A stretch of 64,000 bases of DNA, taken from assembly GCA_949283375.1 (NCBI GenBank), contig CASDSM010000005.1:62001-126000 (forward strand), in the 5' to 3' direction. The notes beneath the pieces were generated by a model. That model saw only the letters and a program-made list of their open reading frames with translations, was not told the origin of the DNA and did no database searches. A program made the translations under genes and the position numbers. This document shows, in pieces, positions 44,778 through 54,185 of the stretch (positions are counted from its first letter, which is position 1; every line of letters begins with the position of its first letter). Origin of the DNA: an uncultured Eubacteriales bacterium (lineage in GTDB: Bacteria > Bacillota > Clostridia > Oscillospirales > Oscillospiraceae).

Positions 44778-44825
44778 GCGCGGCGCTGCCGCGCCATCCA
44801 GATCGATGAAACGGAGGCCCTGCCC

Positions 44826-45305
44826 ATGTCTCTCTTCTCCCGCGCAAATCAGGCCCTGTATTTCCATACCGTCGCCGACCTGCTCGCCCAGCCCGGGGTG
44901 CAGCGCCTGCGCGCCATCCCCCACCACCGGCTGGTGAACCGGTTTGACCATGTGCTCCTCGTCTCCTACGTCTCCTTCGCCCTCGCCCGGCGGTGGGGTT
45001 GGGATGCCCGCGCAGCCGCCCGCGCCGGCCTGCTGCACGACCTGTTCTGGGAGTCGTGCAGCAACAGCTTCGCCCTCTGCCTGAACCACCCGGAGACCGC
45101 CGTGCGCAACGCCGGCCAGCTCACGCCGCTGAGCGACCGGGAGCGCAACATCATCCTCTCCCACATGTGGCCCGCCGCGCGCCACCTGCCGCGCTACCGC
45201 GAGTCCTGGCTGGTGGATATGGCGGACAACGTCGTCTGCGCGCTGGACTATCTCGGCCTGAGCGGGCGCTGGACCCGCCGTCTGGCCGCCCTCGCGCCGG
45301 TCTGA
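44826..45305 (+). CDS. HD-domain protein
   Basis: 159 residues. An HD-type metal site is seen in HVLLVSYVSFALAR, AARAGLLHDLFWES and the later ILSHMWPAARHLP with DMADNVVCALDYL. It belongs to a short HD family widespread in Clostridia without known substrate; phosphohydrolase activity is likely. A GGAGGCCCTGCCC site precedes the ATG. It is transcribed alone from its own promoter and converges on mnmE. Confidence 0.8.
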   Translation: MSLFSRANQALYFHTVADLLAQPGVQRLRAIPHHRLVNRFDHVLLVSYVSFALARRWGWDARAAARAGLLHDLFWESCSNSFALCLNHPETAVRNAGQLTPLSDRERNIILSHMWPAARHLPRYRESWLVDMADNVVCALDYLGLSGRWTRRLAALAPV

Positions 45306-45331
45306 CGCCATTGCAGGCCATAGAAAGGCAC

Positions 45332-45360
45332 AAAAATCCGGCGGCGCAAAAGCGCCGCCG
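45332..45360 (-). terminator. proB-proA-mnmE operon terminator
   Basis: Perfect 9-bp stem CGGCGGCGC/GCGCCGCCG with loop TTTT; minus-strand tail GATTTTTG. A second stem, CCGCCCGT/ACGGGCGG, lies just before it in the same transcript. Confidence 0.85.
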
Positions 45361-45414
45361 CGAACCGCCGCCCGTCGGGGACCGTCTGGCTCCCAACGGG
45401 CGGATTTTCCTGCT

Positions 45415-46770
45415 CTATTTTCCGACGCAGAAGCGCTGGAAGATGCGGGCGGTGACCTCCTCCGTCACGCTGCGGCCGGTCACCTGGCCGAGGGCGGCAA
45501 GGGCCCCCTCCACGTCGGAGAGGACGGCGTCGGGCGCGAGGCCCGCCGCGAGCGCCTCCGAGGCGGCCTGCAGGCTCTCCGCCGCGCGGCCCACCGTCTC
45601 CGCCTGGCGGGCGTTGGTGATGAGCTCACCCGCCGTCGCCGGGGCGGCGGCAAAGCGGCGGCGAATCTCCTCCTCCAGCCCCTCCAGTCCCTGGCCGGTG
45701 ACGGAGCTGACGGTGACCGCCTCGATCCCCTCCGGCAGGCGCAGGACCTGGGGGAGGTCGGACTTGCTCACCAGCACAATCCGGTGCGGGCACTGCCCGG
45801 CCAGGCGCAGGATCTCCCCGTCCTCCGGCGTGAGCGCCTCGCTCCCGTCGAGCAGGACAAGGGCCAGCTCCGCCCGCGCCAGGGCGGCGCGGCTGCGCTC
45901 CACCCCCAGGCGCTCCACCACGTCCTCCGTCTCGCGCAGGCCGGCGGTGTCCATCAGGCGCAGGAGCACGCCGCCAAGGACGCAGCGCTCCTCCACCGTG
46001 TCCCGCGTGGTGCCGGGGACAGCGGTGACAATCGCCCGCTCATAGCCGAGCAGGGCGTTTAAGAGGGAGGACTTACCCGCGTTCGGCCGGCCGACGATGG
46101 CGCAGGGGATGCCCTCGGTGAGCTGGCGGCCCCGGCGGTAGCTCGCGCGCAGGGCGTCCAACTCCGACGCGGCGGCGCGGAGGGTGTGGGCGATCTCCTC
46201 CGCTTCCAGCGGCTCGATCTCCTCGTCGGGGTAGTCGAGCACGGCGTGGAAGTGGGCAAGCAGGTCGGTCAGCCGGTCCGCCACCTCCTCAATCCGCCGC
46301 GTCATCGCCCGCTCAAGCTGCCCGGCGGCGTTGCGCGCGGCGTCCGGGGTCTCCGCGTCGATCAGGTCGGCCACCGCCTCGGCCTGAATCAGGTCGAGCT
46401 TGCCGTTCAAAAAGGCGCGTTTCGTGAACTCCCCCGCCTCCGCCTGGCGCGCGCCGTGGGCAAAGAGGGCCTCCAGCCCGGCGGCGAGGACGGTGGGTGA
46501 GCCGTGGCAGTGCAGCTCCGCCGTCTCCTCCCCGGTGTAGCTGTGCGGCGCGCGCGACCAGGTGGCGAGGCACTGGTCGACCACCGCGCCGGTCACGTCA
46601 TGCAGCGCCCCGAGCACCAGCCTGCCGGGGGGATAGTCCCCCAGAGGCCGGCCGGACTGCGGCGCAAAGCAGGCGGAGACCGCCGCGAGGGACGCCGGGC
46701 CGGACAGGCGCAGGATGCCCACCGCGCTGCGGACCGGGCCGGTGGCGATGGCGGCGATGGTGTCCGTCAT
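45415..46770 (-). CDS. mnmE: tRNA modification GTPase MnmE
   Basis: 451 residues. The N-terminal tetrahydrofolate-binding domain (GPVRSAVGILRLSGPAS, TGEETAELHCHGSP) is followed by the helical domain interrupted by a G domain: G1 GRPNAGKSSLLNALL, G2 PGTTRD, G3 DTAGLRE, G4 SKSD. The C-terminal FCVGK Cys motif is present. With MnmG it makes cmnm5U34 in tRNA. Gap to proA is 4 bases, an unusual partner for it. Confidence 0.97.
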   Translation of the reverse strand: MTDTIAAIATGPVRSAVGILRLSGPASLAAVSACFAPQSGRPLGDYPPGRLVLGALHDVTGAVVDQCLATWSRAPHSYTGEETAELHCHGSPTVLAAGLEALFAHGARQAEAGEFTKRAFLNGKLDLIQAEAVADLIDAETPDAARNAAGQLERAMTRRIEEVADRLTDLLAHFHAVLDYPDEEIEPLEAEEIAHTLRAAASELDALRASYRRGRQLTEGIPCAIVGRPNAGKSSLLNALLGYERAIVTAVPGTTRDTVEERCVLGGVLLRLMDTAGLRETEDVVERLGVERSRAALARAELALVLLDGSEALTPEDGEILRLAGQCPHRIVLVSKSDLPQVLRLPEGIEAVTVSSVTGQGLEGLEEEIRRRFAAAPATAGELITNARQAETVGRAAESLQAASEALAAGLAPDAVLSDVEGALAALGQVTGRSVTEEVTARIFQRFCVGK

Positions 46771-46774
46771 ACGC

Positions 46775-48022
46775 TCAGCGCACCTGGCCGTCGCCGTAGA
46801 TCACATACTTAAAGGAGGTCAGCTCCTCCAGCCCCATCGGGCCGCGGGCGTGCATCTTCTGGGTGGAGATGCCGATCTCCGCGCCCAGGCCGAACTCGCC
46901 CCCGTCGGTGAAGCGGGTAGAGGCGTTGACATAGACGGCGGCGGCGTCCACCTCGTCCAGGAAGCGCTGGGCGGCGCTGTAGCTGTCGGTGACGATCGCC
47001 TCGCTGTGGCCGGTGCCGTGGCGGTTGCAGAAGGCGATCGCCTCCTCCAGCGAGCCCACCACCTTGATGGCGAGGATATAGTCGCCGTACTCCGTGTCCC
47101 AGTCCTCCGGCCCGGCGGGGACCACGCCGTGGCCGAGGATCATCTCGGTCTCCTCGTCGCCGCGGATCTCCACCTTCTTCCTGCGCAGGAAGGGGCGGAA
47201 CATGGGCAGGAACTGCTTGGCCACCCCGCGGTGGACGAGCAGGCACTCCATCGCGTTGCAGACCGAGGGGCGGGAGCACTTGGCGTTAAAGGCGATCTCA
47301 CAGGCCATCTGCAAGTCCGCCATCTCGTCCACATAGACGTGGCAGATCCCCTCGCCGGTGCGGATGACGGGCACGCGGGCGTTGGCGGTCACGGAGCGGA
47401 TCAGGCCGCGCCCGCCGCGGGGAATGAGCACGTCGAGGTACTCCGTCAGGTTCATCAGCGCGGTCGCGCTCTCGCGGGTGGTGTCCATCACGAGGGAGAC
47501 GGCGTCCGCCGGGAGGCCGGAGCCCTCCAGCGCGTGGCGCATCAGCTCCACCAGCTTGCAGTTGGAGCGAAACGCCTCCTTCCCGCCGCGCAGGATGACG
47601 GTGTTGCCCGACTTGAGGCAGAGCACCGCCGCGTCCACCGTCACATTGGGCCGCGACTCATAGATGATGCCGATCACCCCGAGGGGCACGCGGCGCTTGC
47701 CGATGCGCAGGCCGTTCGGGCGCACCGTGGTGTGCACCACCTCCCCCACCGGGTCGGGCAGGGCGGCCACCTCGCGCACGCCGGAGGCCATCGCGCGGAT
47801 GCGTGCGTGGTCCAGCGTCAGCCGGTCCACCATGCTGGCAATCATGCCGTTTGCCTGCGCGGCCGCCACGTCCTCGGCGTTGGCCGCCAGAATCTCCTCC
47901 TCATGTGCCATGAGGGCCTTGGCGATCGCCTCAAGGGCACGGTTTTTCAGCGCCGTGCCCGCCACAGCCAGCTGGCGGGACGCCTTTTTGGCCGCCCGGC
48001 CCTGCAGTTCCAGTTGTGTCAT
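46775..48022 (-). CDS. proA: Glutamate-5-semialdehyde dehydrogenase (gamma-glutamyl phosphate reductase)
   Basis: 415 residues from the ATG at 48022 (GAAGGAGGT upstream). Aldehyde-dehydrogenase fold with the ProA motifs GVIGIIYESRPNVTVDA, LIPRGGRGLI and the catalytic Cys in RPSVCNAMECLLVH, ending in EELTSFKYVIYGDGQVR. Second step of proline synthesis from glutamate, using NADPH. Follows proB by 28 bases. Confidence 0.97.
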   Translation of the reverse strand: MTQLELQGRAAKKASRQLAVAGTALKNRALEAIAKALMAHEEEILAANAEDVAAAQANGMIASMVDRLTLDHARIRAMASGVREVAALPDPVGEVVHTTVRPNGLRIGKRRVPLGVIGIIYESRPNVTVDAAVLCLKSGNTVILRGGKEAFRSNCKLVELMRHALEGSGLPADAVSLVMDTTRESATALMNLTEYLDVLIPRGGRGLIRSVTANARVPVIRTGEGICHVYVDEMADLQMACEIAFNAKCSRPSVCNAMECLLVHRGVAKQFLPMFRPFLRRKKVEIRGDEETEMILGHGVVPAGPEDWDTEYGDYILAIKVVGSLEEAIAFCNRHGTGHSEAIVTDSYSAAQRFLDEVDAAAVYVNASTRFTDGGEFGLGAEIGISTQKMHARGPMGLEELTSFKYVIYGDGQVR

Positions 48023-48050
48023 CGCTGTCGTACCTCCTTCTATCCGCCTG

Positions 48051-48860
48051 TCACCGCCTGTGGGCGACAAAGCGCGTGCCGACGCTCTTGCCGGCTGCGA
48101 TGTCATAGAGCGCCTCCATCCGGGCGCTGTTGGCGAGCACCATGTCAATGCCGAGGCTGGTCGCCAGCTGCGCCGCGTCCAGCTTGGTGCGCATGCCGCC
48201 GGTGCCCCATTTGCTCCCCACGCCGCCGGCCATCTCACAGATCTCGGGCGTGATCTCGTCCACCACGGGGATCAGCTTCGCGTCGGGATTCGTGTGCGGG
48301 TCGGCGTCGTAGAGCCCGTCGATGTCGCTGAGCAAGACCAGCAGGTCCGCCCGGCACAGCCCTGCGACAATGGCCGAGAGGGTGTCGTTGTCACCGAGCA
48401 CCTTGTGCTCCCCCGTCTCGATCTCAGCGGCGGAGACGGAGTCGTTCTCGTTGACCACGGGGATCACCCCCAGCCCGAGCAGAGCGGAAAATGTACCGGA
48501 CAGGTGCGCCTTGCGCGCGGGGTCCGCCACGTCCTCTCCGGTCAGCAGCACCTGCGCCACCGTCTGCCCGTATTCGCCAAAAAACTTGTCGTAGATGTGC
48601 ATCATCTCGCACTGGCCGACGGCGGCGGCGGCCTGTTTCATGCGCAGCTGCGACGGCCGTGCGGCCAGGCCCAGCTTGCCTGAGCCGATCGCGATCGCCC
48701 CGGAGGAGACGAGAATCATCTCGTGTCCCATCCCCTGCAGATCGCACATCGTCCGGGCCAGCAGGTCCATATTGCGCAGGTTCCTGCTCCCGTCCGGCCG
48801 GGTCAGGCTGGAAGTCCCTATCTTTACGACAATCCTCAGCGCGCGCGTCAATTCACTCAT
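48051..48860 (-). CDS. proB: Glutamate 5-kinase
   Basis: 269 residues from the ATG at 48860 (AAAGGATG upstream). Amino-acid kinase fold: VVKIGTSSLT, ILVSSGAIAIGSGKLGL, PVVNENDSV, GDNDTLSAIVA, LLSDIDGLYDADP and GTGGMRTKLDAA. The C-terminal PUA domain of the E. coli enzyme is missing, as in many Firmicutes. First step of proline synthesis; likely feedback-inhibited by proline. Confidence 0.97.
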   Translation of the reverse strand: MSELTRALRIVVKIGTSSLTRPDGSRNLRNMDLLARTMCDLQGMGHEMILVSSGAIAIGSGKLGLAARPSQLRMKQAAAAVGQCEMMHIYDKFFGEYGQTVAQVLLTGEDVADPARKAHLSGTFSALLGLGVIPVVNENDSVSAAEIETGEHKVLGDNDTLSAIVAGLCRADLLVLLSDIDGLYDADPHTNPDAKLIPVVDEITPEICEMAGGVGSKWGTGGMRTKLDAAQLATSLGIDMVLANSARMEALYDIAAGKSVGTRFVAHRR

Positions 48861-48898
48861 ATCCGCTACATCCTTTATAATATGGTATGAACGCCTAC

Positions 48899-48927
48899 AC
48901 AATAGCACACATCCGGCCGCGTGGCAA
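48899..48927 (-). promoter_or_regulatory. Candidate proB promoter
   Basis: Minus strand: TTGCCA (48927-48922), 17-base spacer, TATTGT (48904-48899). Confidence 0.55.
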
Positions 48928-49031
48928 GCGTTTGCCGCCAGTTTTTCCCCCAACCGGGCCGCCGGAGGGCCCCGGCGGCCCATGGTTTGAAAATTTTTTG
49001 GAAAAAGAGGGTAAAATCCGCCGTTTTACTG

Positions 49032-49060
49032 TTGCTTTTCCGATGAAAAGAGGTTAGAAT
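49032..49060 (+). promoter_or_regulatory. Candidate trmL promoter
   Basis: TTGCTT, 17-base spacer, TAGAAT, about 30 bases before the trmL start. Confidence 0.6.
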
Positions 49061-49089
49061 GTACCATGATCGAAGGAGGTGTCCGCTCT

Positions 49090-49614
49090 ATGCTGCATAT
49101 CGTGCTCGTGGAGCCGGAGATCCCCCAGAATACGGGGAATATTTCCCGCACCTGCGCCGCCACCGGCAGCAAGCTCCATCTGGTCCGCCCGCTCGGCTTT
49201 GAGATCACCGAGAGCCGGGTCCGCCGGGCCGGGCTGGACTACTGGCCCCTGCTCGACCTGGAGATCCACGACAGCCTGGACGAGCTCTTCCGGCGCTATC
49301 CGGAGGCGGCGGAGCACCTCTGGCTGACCACCACCAGGGCGGAGCGCTCCTACGACGCGGCGGACTACCGCGGTGCGTGCTGGCTCTTCTTTGGCAAGGA
49401 GACGGCGGGCCTGCCCCGCTGGTTCCGCGAGCGCTATGCCAGCCGCTGCGTGCGTATCCCCATGCGGCCGGAGGCGCGCAGCCTCAACCTCTCCAACGCG
49501 GTGGCCATCGTGGCCTACGAGGCGCTGCGGCAGAGGGGCTTTCCCGGTCTCACCGCCGTGGGGCGCGGGACGGCGTCCGACCCGGAGGCGGGGGAGCATT
49601 CCCCATCCAAGTGA
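49090..49614 (+). CDS. trmL: tRNA (cytidine/uridine-2'-O-)-methyltransferase TrmL
   Basis: 174 residues from the ATG at 49090, whose AAGGAGGTG lies 8 bases upstream; an ATG at 49066 precedes that site and is not used. SPOUT knot motifs: LVEPEIPQNTGNISRTCAAT, LHLVRPLGFEI, LFFGKETAGLP and RSLNLSNAVAIVAYEAL. It methylates the wobble ribose of tRNA-Leu isoacceptors. It is placed just before the glycolytic genes, perhaps co-transcribed with them (48-base gap, no terminator seen). Confidence 0.95.
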   Translation: MLHIVLVEPEIPQNTGNISRTCAATGSKLHLVRPLGFEITESRVRRAGLDYWPLLDLEIHDSLDELFRRYPEAAEHLWLTTTRAERSYDAADYRGACWLFFGKETAGLPRWFRERYASRCVRIPMRPEARSLNLSNAVAIVAYEALRQRGFPGLTAVGRGTASDPEAGEHSPSK

Positions 49615-49662
49615 CAATTTCCCAGTACAAAAGGCATTGGAAACAGGAAAGGAGTCATTATC

Positions 49663-50868
49663 ATGAACTACAACAAGAAGACGGTCACCGACATCGACGT
49701 CAAGGGCAAGAAGGTCCTGCTGCGCTGCGACTTCAACGTGCCCATGGCCAAGGACGGCAGCGGCAAGATCACGGACGACAAGCGCATCCGTGCCGCCCTG
49801 CCCACCATCCAGTACCTGCTCGAGCAGGGCGCCGCTGTCATCGCCTGCTCCCACATGGGTAAGCCCAAGGGCGAGTGGAAGCCGGAGCTCAGCCTGGCCC
49901 CCGTCGCCGCCCGTCTGAGCGAGCTGCTCGGCCAGGAGGTCATCATGGCCAAGGACATCATCGGCGAGGACGCCAAGGCCAAGGCCGCCGCCCTCCAGCC
50001 CGGCCAGATCATGCTGCTCGAGAATCTCCGTTACGACAAGGGCGAGACCAAGAACAACCCCGACTTCGCCAAGGCCCTGGCCGATCTGGCCGGCGCAGAG
50101 GGCGTGTATGTCTCCGATGCCTTCGGTACCGTTCACCGCGCCCACGCCTCCACCGCCGGCGTGGCCGCCTATCTGCCTGCCGTGTCCGGCTTCCTGATCC
50201 AGAAGGAGCTGGAGATCATCGGCGGCGCGCTCGCCAATCCCAAGCGTCCCCTCGTCGCCATCCTGGGCGGCGCGAAGGTCTCCTCCAAGATCGGCGTGAT
50301 CAACAACCTGCTCGAGATTGCCGACACCATCATCATCGGCGGCGGCATGAGCTACACCTTCTCCGCCGCGGCCGGTGGCAAGGTGGGCACCAGCCTGCTC
50401 GAGGCGGACTGGGAGGAGTACGCCAATGAGATGGTCCAGAAGGCCGCTGCCAAGGGCGTGAAGCTGCTCCTGCCGGTGGACACCGTCTGCGCCAAGGAGT
50501 TTGCCGCTGACGCCGAGTCCATGGTGGTCCCCGCCGGCCAGATTCCGGACGATATGATGGGCCTGGACATCGGTCCTGAGACCGTCAAGCTCTACTGCGA
50601 TGCCGTGGCCGACGCCGGCACCGTCATCTGGAACGGCCCGATGGGCGTGTTCGAGTTCCCGCGCTTTGCCAAGGGCACCGAGGCGGTCGCCGAGGCCCTG
50701 AGCAAGACGGACGCCATCACCATCATCGGCGGCGGCGACTCCGCGGCCGCGGTGCAGCAGCTGGGCTATGCCGACAAGATGACCCACATCTCCACCGGCG
50801 GCGGCGCCTCCCTCGAGTTCATGGAGGGCAAGGAGCTGCCCGGCGTGGCCGCCCTGCTGGATAAGTAA
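49663..50868 (+). CDS. pgk: Phosphoglycerate kinase
   Basis: 401 residues; AAAGGAG before the ATG. The signature [13 protein letters not shown] is near the N-terminus. [15 protein letters not shown] and the C-terminal [13 protein letters not shown] and [20 protein letters not shown] loops for nucleotide binding are present. Makes ATP from 1,3-bisphosphoglycerate. Strong codon bias (AAG, GGC, CTG) fits a highly expressed gene. Confidence 0.99.
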   Translation: MNYNKKTVTDIDVKGKKVLLRCDFNVPMAKDGSGKITDDKRIRAALPTIQYLLEQGAAVIACSHMGKPKGEWKPELSLAPVAARLSELLGQEVIMAKDIIGEDAKAKAAALQPGQIMLLENLRYDKGETKNNPDFAKALADLAGAEGVYVSDAFGTVHRAHASTAGVAAYLPAVSGFLIQKELEIIGGALANPKRPLVAILGGAKVSSKIGVINNLLEIADTIIIGGGMSYTFSAAAGGKVGTSLLEADWEEYANEMVQKAAAKGVKLLLPVDTVCAKEFAADAESMVVPAGQIPDDMMGLDIGPETVKLYCDAVADAGTVIWNGPMGVFEFPRFAKGTEAVAEALSKTDAITIIGGGDSAAAVQQLGYADKMTHISTGGGASLEFMEGKELPGVAALLDK

Positions 50869-50923
50869 TTCCGGTCTCCGCGCACCCCTTCCGGCCGCCC
50901 GGCGCGGCCGGTCCCGACCGAGA

Positions 50924-50955
50924 TCCCGGGCGTGCTGCGGCGCGGCCGCCCGGGA
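50924..50955 (+). other. GC-rich hairpin between pgk and tpiA
   Basis: 9-bp stem TCCCGGGCG/CGCCCGGGA with a 14-base loop in a very GC-rich 157-bp spacer; only a weak T-rich tail (TTGCTTTG) follows. It may stabilise the pgk mRNA end or attenuate into tpiA. Confidence 0.5.
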
Positions 50956-51025
50956 CCCCGGCCTTGCTTTGTCCATTCGATGCTCCTGTACGGGCATTCA
51001 AAATAGAAAAAAGAGGTTGTTAATT

Positions 51026-51799
51026 ATGAACAGAAGATATCGCAAGACTCTCATCGCCGGCAACTGGAAGATGAACAAGACCGCGTCTGAGACCAAGGCC
51101 TTCGCCGACGAGCTCAAGACCATGCTGCCCAAGGCCAAGTGGTGCGACATCCTGATCTGTGCCCCCTTTGTCAACATCCCCGCCGCGCAGAAGGCGTTTA
51201 AGGACTGCCGCGTACAGGTGGGCGCGGAGAACCTGCACTTTGAGGCCTCCGGCGCCTACACCGGCGAGGTCTCCGCCGCCATGCTCAAGGACCTGGGCGT
51301 GAAGTACGTCATCATCGGCCACTCCGAGCGCCGCCAGTACTGGAACGACGACGACATCATCGTCAACAAGAAGGCCAAGGCCGCCATCGAGGCCGGCCTG
51401 TATCCCATCATCTGCGTGGGCGAGAGCCTGGAGCAGCGCGAGCTGGGCATCACCAAGGAGCTGATCGACCTGCAGGTGAAGACCGCCCTGGCCGGCATCC
51501 CCGCCGAGAAGATGCGCCATGTCGTCATCGCCTACGAGCCCCTCTGGGCCATCGGCACCGGCCGTACCGCCACTCCCGAGCAGGCCAACGAGGTCAACTG
51601 CGAGATCCGCACCGTCATCCGCAAGCTTTACGGCGCGCGCGTGGCCCGCAGCGTCACCATCCTTTACGGCGGCTCCATGAACGACAAGAACGCCTATGAG
51701 CTGCTCGCCCAGCCCGACATCGACGGCGGCCTGATCGGCGGCGCCTCCCTGAAGCCCGCCGCCTTCACCACCATCATCAACGCGGCCAACCAGGAATAA
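51026..51799 (+). CDS. tpiA: Triosephosphate isomerase
   Basis: 257 residues from the ATG at 51026 (GAGG 10 bases upstream). Catalytic Lys in LIAGNWKMNKT, His in IIGHSERRQYW and Glu in VIAYEPLWAIGTG, with the phosphate-gripping GGASLKPAAF near the C-terminus. Interconverts DHAP and GAP. Second of three glycolytic genes. Confidence 0.99.
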   Translation: MNRRYRKTLIAGNWKMNKTASETKAFADELKTMLPKAKWCDILICAPFVNIPAAQKAFKDCRVQVGAENLHFEASGAYTGEVSAAMLKDLGVKYVIIGHSERRQYWNDDDIIVNKKAKAAIEAGLYPIICVGESLEQRELGITKELIDLQVKTALAGIPAEKMRHVVIAYEPLWAIGTGRTATPEQANEVNCEIRTVIRKLYGARVARSVTILYGGSMNDKNAYELLAQPDIDGGLIGGASLKPAAFTTIINAANQE

Positions 51800-51811
51800 T
51801 CGCGTCACTGC

Positions 51812-51840
51812 CGGCGGTTGAAAGCTCCTTTCAGCCGCCG
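51812..51840 (+). other. Hairpin between tpiA and gpmI
   Basis: 13-bp stem CGGCGGTTGAAAG/CTTTCAGCCGCCG (one G-U pair), 3-base loop, no T-tract. Probably an mRNA processing or stability element rather than a terminator. Confidence 0.55.
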
Positions 51841-51903
51841 CAGCCGCGTGTGGCGGCGCAGACGCAAATCCTTTCATTTTGTGTGAAGAGGGAACAAAAT
51901 TAT

Positions 51904-53424
51904 ATGAAAACTCCGACTACTCTCATTATCATGGACGGCATCGGCATTGCCCCGGACAGCAAGGGCAACGCCTTCACCCACGCCGCGACGCCGGTGCTCG
52001 ACCGTCTGTTCGCGGAGAACCCCTTCAGCCGCCTCTCCGCCTCCGGGCTGGACGTCGGCCTGCCCGACGGGCAGATGGGCAACAGCGAGGTGGGCCACAC
52101 CAACATCGGCGCGGGCCGCGTCGTGTTCCAGGATCTCCCCAAGATCAGCAAGGCGATCTCGGACGGCGATTTCTTTGAGAACCCGGTCTACAAGAAGGCG
52201 ATGCTCGCTGCCAAGGAGGCCGGGCGCGCCGTGCACATCTACGGCCTGATGAGCGACGGCGGCGTGCACTCCCACATCACCCACATCCAGGCCGCCGTCA
52301 AGATGGCGCACGACCTGGGCTGCGAGAAGATCTTCGTCCACTGCTTCATGGACGGCCGCGACGTGCCCCCCACCTCCGGCAAGGGCTATGTCGCCCAGAT
52401 GAAGGAGACCTGCGACCAGTACGGCGCGCAGATCGCCACCATCTCCGGCCGCTACTACGCGATGGACCGCGACACCAACTGGAACCGCGTGGAGCGCTCC
52501 TACAAGGCGATGGTCTACGGCGAGAGCGAGCAGCGCTTCATCGGCGACCCGGTGGGCGCGATGCAGGCGAGCTATGACGCCGGCGTGACGGATGAGTTCG
52601 TCGTGCCCGTCATCACCGCCGAGCACGCCGAGATTGGCGAGGGCGACTCCATCCTGTTTATGAACTTCCGCCCCGACCGCGCCCGCGAGATCACCCGCAG
52701 CTTCGTTGACCCCGACTTCACCGGCTTTGAGCGCCGCAAGGGCTTCTTCCACGTCAACTATGTCTGCACGACGGAGTATGACGCGACCATGCCCAATGTG
52801 GAGATCGCCTTCCCGAAGGGCCATCTGCACAAGATCTTCGGCGAGTATATCTCCGACCTCGGCCTGACCCAGCTGCGCATCGCCGAGACGGAGAAGTATG
52901 CCCATGTCACCTTCTTCTTCAACGGCGGCGTGGAGAAGGTCTTCCCCGGCGAGGACCGCTGCCTCATCCCCTCCCCGAAGGTGGCCACCTACGACCTCAA
53001 GCCGGATATGTCCGCCAACGAGGTCGCCGCCGCCTGCGTCGAGCGCATCGAGAGCGGCAAGTATGACGTCATCATCCTCAACTTCGCCAACGGCGACATG
53101 GTGGGCCACACTGGTGTGATGGACGCGGCTGTGCTCGCCGTGGAGACGGTGGACCGCTGCGTCGGCCAGGTGGTGAACGCCACCTCCAAGATGGGCGGCG
53201 TCAGCCTGATCACCGCCGACCACGGCAACTGCGAGCAGATGCTCCAGGAGGACGGCGTGAGCCCGATGACGGCGCACACCACCAATCTGGTGCCCTTCTG
53301 CATCGTGGGCGCGGACGTCAAGCTGCACGACGGCCGTCTGTGCGACATCGCCCCCACCATGCTCGACCTGATGGGCCTGGAAAAGCCCGCCGAGATGGAC
53401 GGCGTCAGCCTGATCGACGACTGA
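51904..53424 (+). CDS. gpmI: 2,3-bisphosphoglycerate-independent phosphoglycerate mutase
   Basis: 506 residues from the ATG at 51904 (GAAGAGGGAA upstream; the longer frame lacks a site). Alkaline-phosphatase superfamily metal sites: LIIMDGIGIAPDS, catalytic Ser in DGQMGNSEVGHTNIGAGR, HCFMDGRDVPPTS, FANGDMVGHTGVMDAA and TADHGNCEQM. Mn2+-dependent conversion of 3-PG to 2-PG. Last gene of trmL-pgk-tpiA-gpmI. Confidence 0.98.
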   Translation: MKTPTTLIIMDGIGIAPDSKGNAFTHAATPVLDRLFAENPFSRLSASGLDVGLPDGQMGNSEVGHTNIGAGRVVFQDLPKISKAISDGDFFENPVYKKAMLAAKEAGRAVHIYGLMSDGGVHSHITHIQAAVKMAHDLGCEKIFVHCFMDGRDVPPTSGKGYVAQMKETCDQYGAQIATISGRYYAMDRDTNWNRVERSYKAMVYGESEQRFIGDPVGAMQASYDAGVTDEFVVPVITAEHAEIGEGDSILFMNFRPDRAREITRSFVDPDFTGFERRKGFFHVNYVCTTEYDATMPNVEIAFPKGHLHKIFGEYISDLGLTQLRIAETEKYAHVTFFFNGGVEKVFPGEDRCLIPSPKVATYDLKPDMSANEVAAACVERIESGKYDVIILNFANGDMVGHTGVMDAAVLAVETVDRCVGQVVNATSKMGGVSLITADHGNCEQMLQEDGVSPMTAHTTNLVPFCIVGADVKLHDGRLCDIAPTMLDLMGLEKPAEMDGVSLIDD

Positions 53425-53449
53425 GCGCACAATTCTATGATCCTGTGAC

Positions 53450-53484
53450 AAAGCCCCGCTGCGAGTGACTCGCGGCGGGGCTTT
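53450..53484. terminator. Bidirectional terminator after gpmI
   Basis: A long stem AAAGCCCCGC...GCGGGGCTTT with an inner GCGAGT/ACTCGC stem; A- and T-runs at its ends suit both the + operon and the convergent DUF554 gene. Confidence 0.9.
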
Positions 53485-53570
53485 CATTGTTGGCCGGTTA
53501 TGCTTTCGGGCTGATGGCCGTCAGGCGGCGCCTGTCTGATGAAATCAAAGGATTGTATCAGGCAGCTGTA

Positions 53571-54164
53571 TCAGATCCCCAGTGCACCGGCGGCCAGGCA
53601 CCAGAGCACCGGCACCGCCAGCGCGGGCAGGAGGTTGAGGGTCTTGCAGTCCTTCAGGCCGAGGATGCCGATGCCGGAGCTGGCGATCAGGAAGCCCCCG
53701 ACGATGGACACCTCGCACATCAGCGTGTCGCTCAGGAAGAGACCCGCCAGCGTTGCGAGCAGGTAGATCGCCCCCTGCCAGCAGAAGAGGACCGCCGCGG
53801 CGATCGCAATGCCGATGCCGTAGGTGAAGGCGAGCACCATCGAGGTCACGAGGTCCAGCGTCGCGTTGGTGAACAGGTAGGTGTTGTCCCCGTAGAGAGC
53901 GCTGTTCACCGGCCCGAGGATGGAGAGGGTGCCGATGCAGAACAGGAGGACCGCCGTGCTCAGCCCCTCCCCCAGGCGGCTTCCCTGCCCGGCGCGGGCC
54001 TGGGTGAGCCGCTGGAAGCGGCCGTTGAGGTCCAGCGCCGTCCCCGCCAGCCCGGTGGCGGTGAAGAGGACGGACTGATATTCCTCCTTCAGCCCGCGGC
54101 GGACCAGACTGCCCGCCACGCTCCCGGCCAGAATGGCGCAGGTGTTGACAATGGTTCCCAGCAT
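53571..54164 (-). CDS. DUF554 membrane protein (YdfK-like), shortened
   Basis: 197 residues, about six TM segments. Family features: MLGTIVNTCAILAGSVAGSL at the start, VLLFCIGTLSILGPVNSAL, and LDLVTSMVLAFTYGIGIAIA. Family members are usually about 225-235 residues. The deficit lies at residues 38-42, where one hydrophobic hairpin of about 30 residues between the GL-like and the LDxxGRxxxL motifs is missing without frameshift. Function of DUF554 is unknown. It lies downstream of the glycan cluster behind a hairpin. Confidence 0.85.
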   Translation of the reverse strand: MLGTIVNTCAILAGSVAGSLVRRGLKEEYQSVLFTATGLAGTALDLNGRFQRLTQARAGQGSRLGEGLSTAVLLFCIGTLSILGPVNSALYGDNTYLFTNATLDLVTSMVLAFTYGIGIAIAAAVLFCWQGAIYLLATLAGLFLSDTLMCEVSIVGGFLIASSGIGILGLKDCKTLNLLPALAVPVLWCLAAGALGI

Positions 54165-54185
54165 CGCGCGCTCCCCTTTTCCGTC

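Noticed and set aside
46059-48683. Long + strand frames opposite mnmE, proA and proB
   Set aside because: They mirror the minus-strand genes, have no ribosome sites, and show Arg/His/Gly-rich translations typical of antisense GC-rich DNA.
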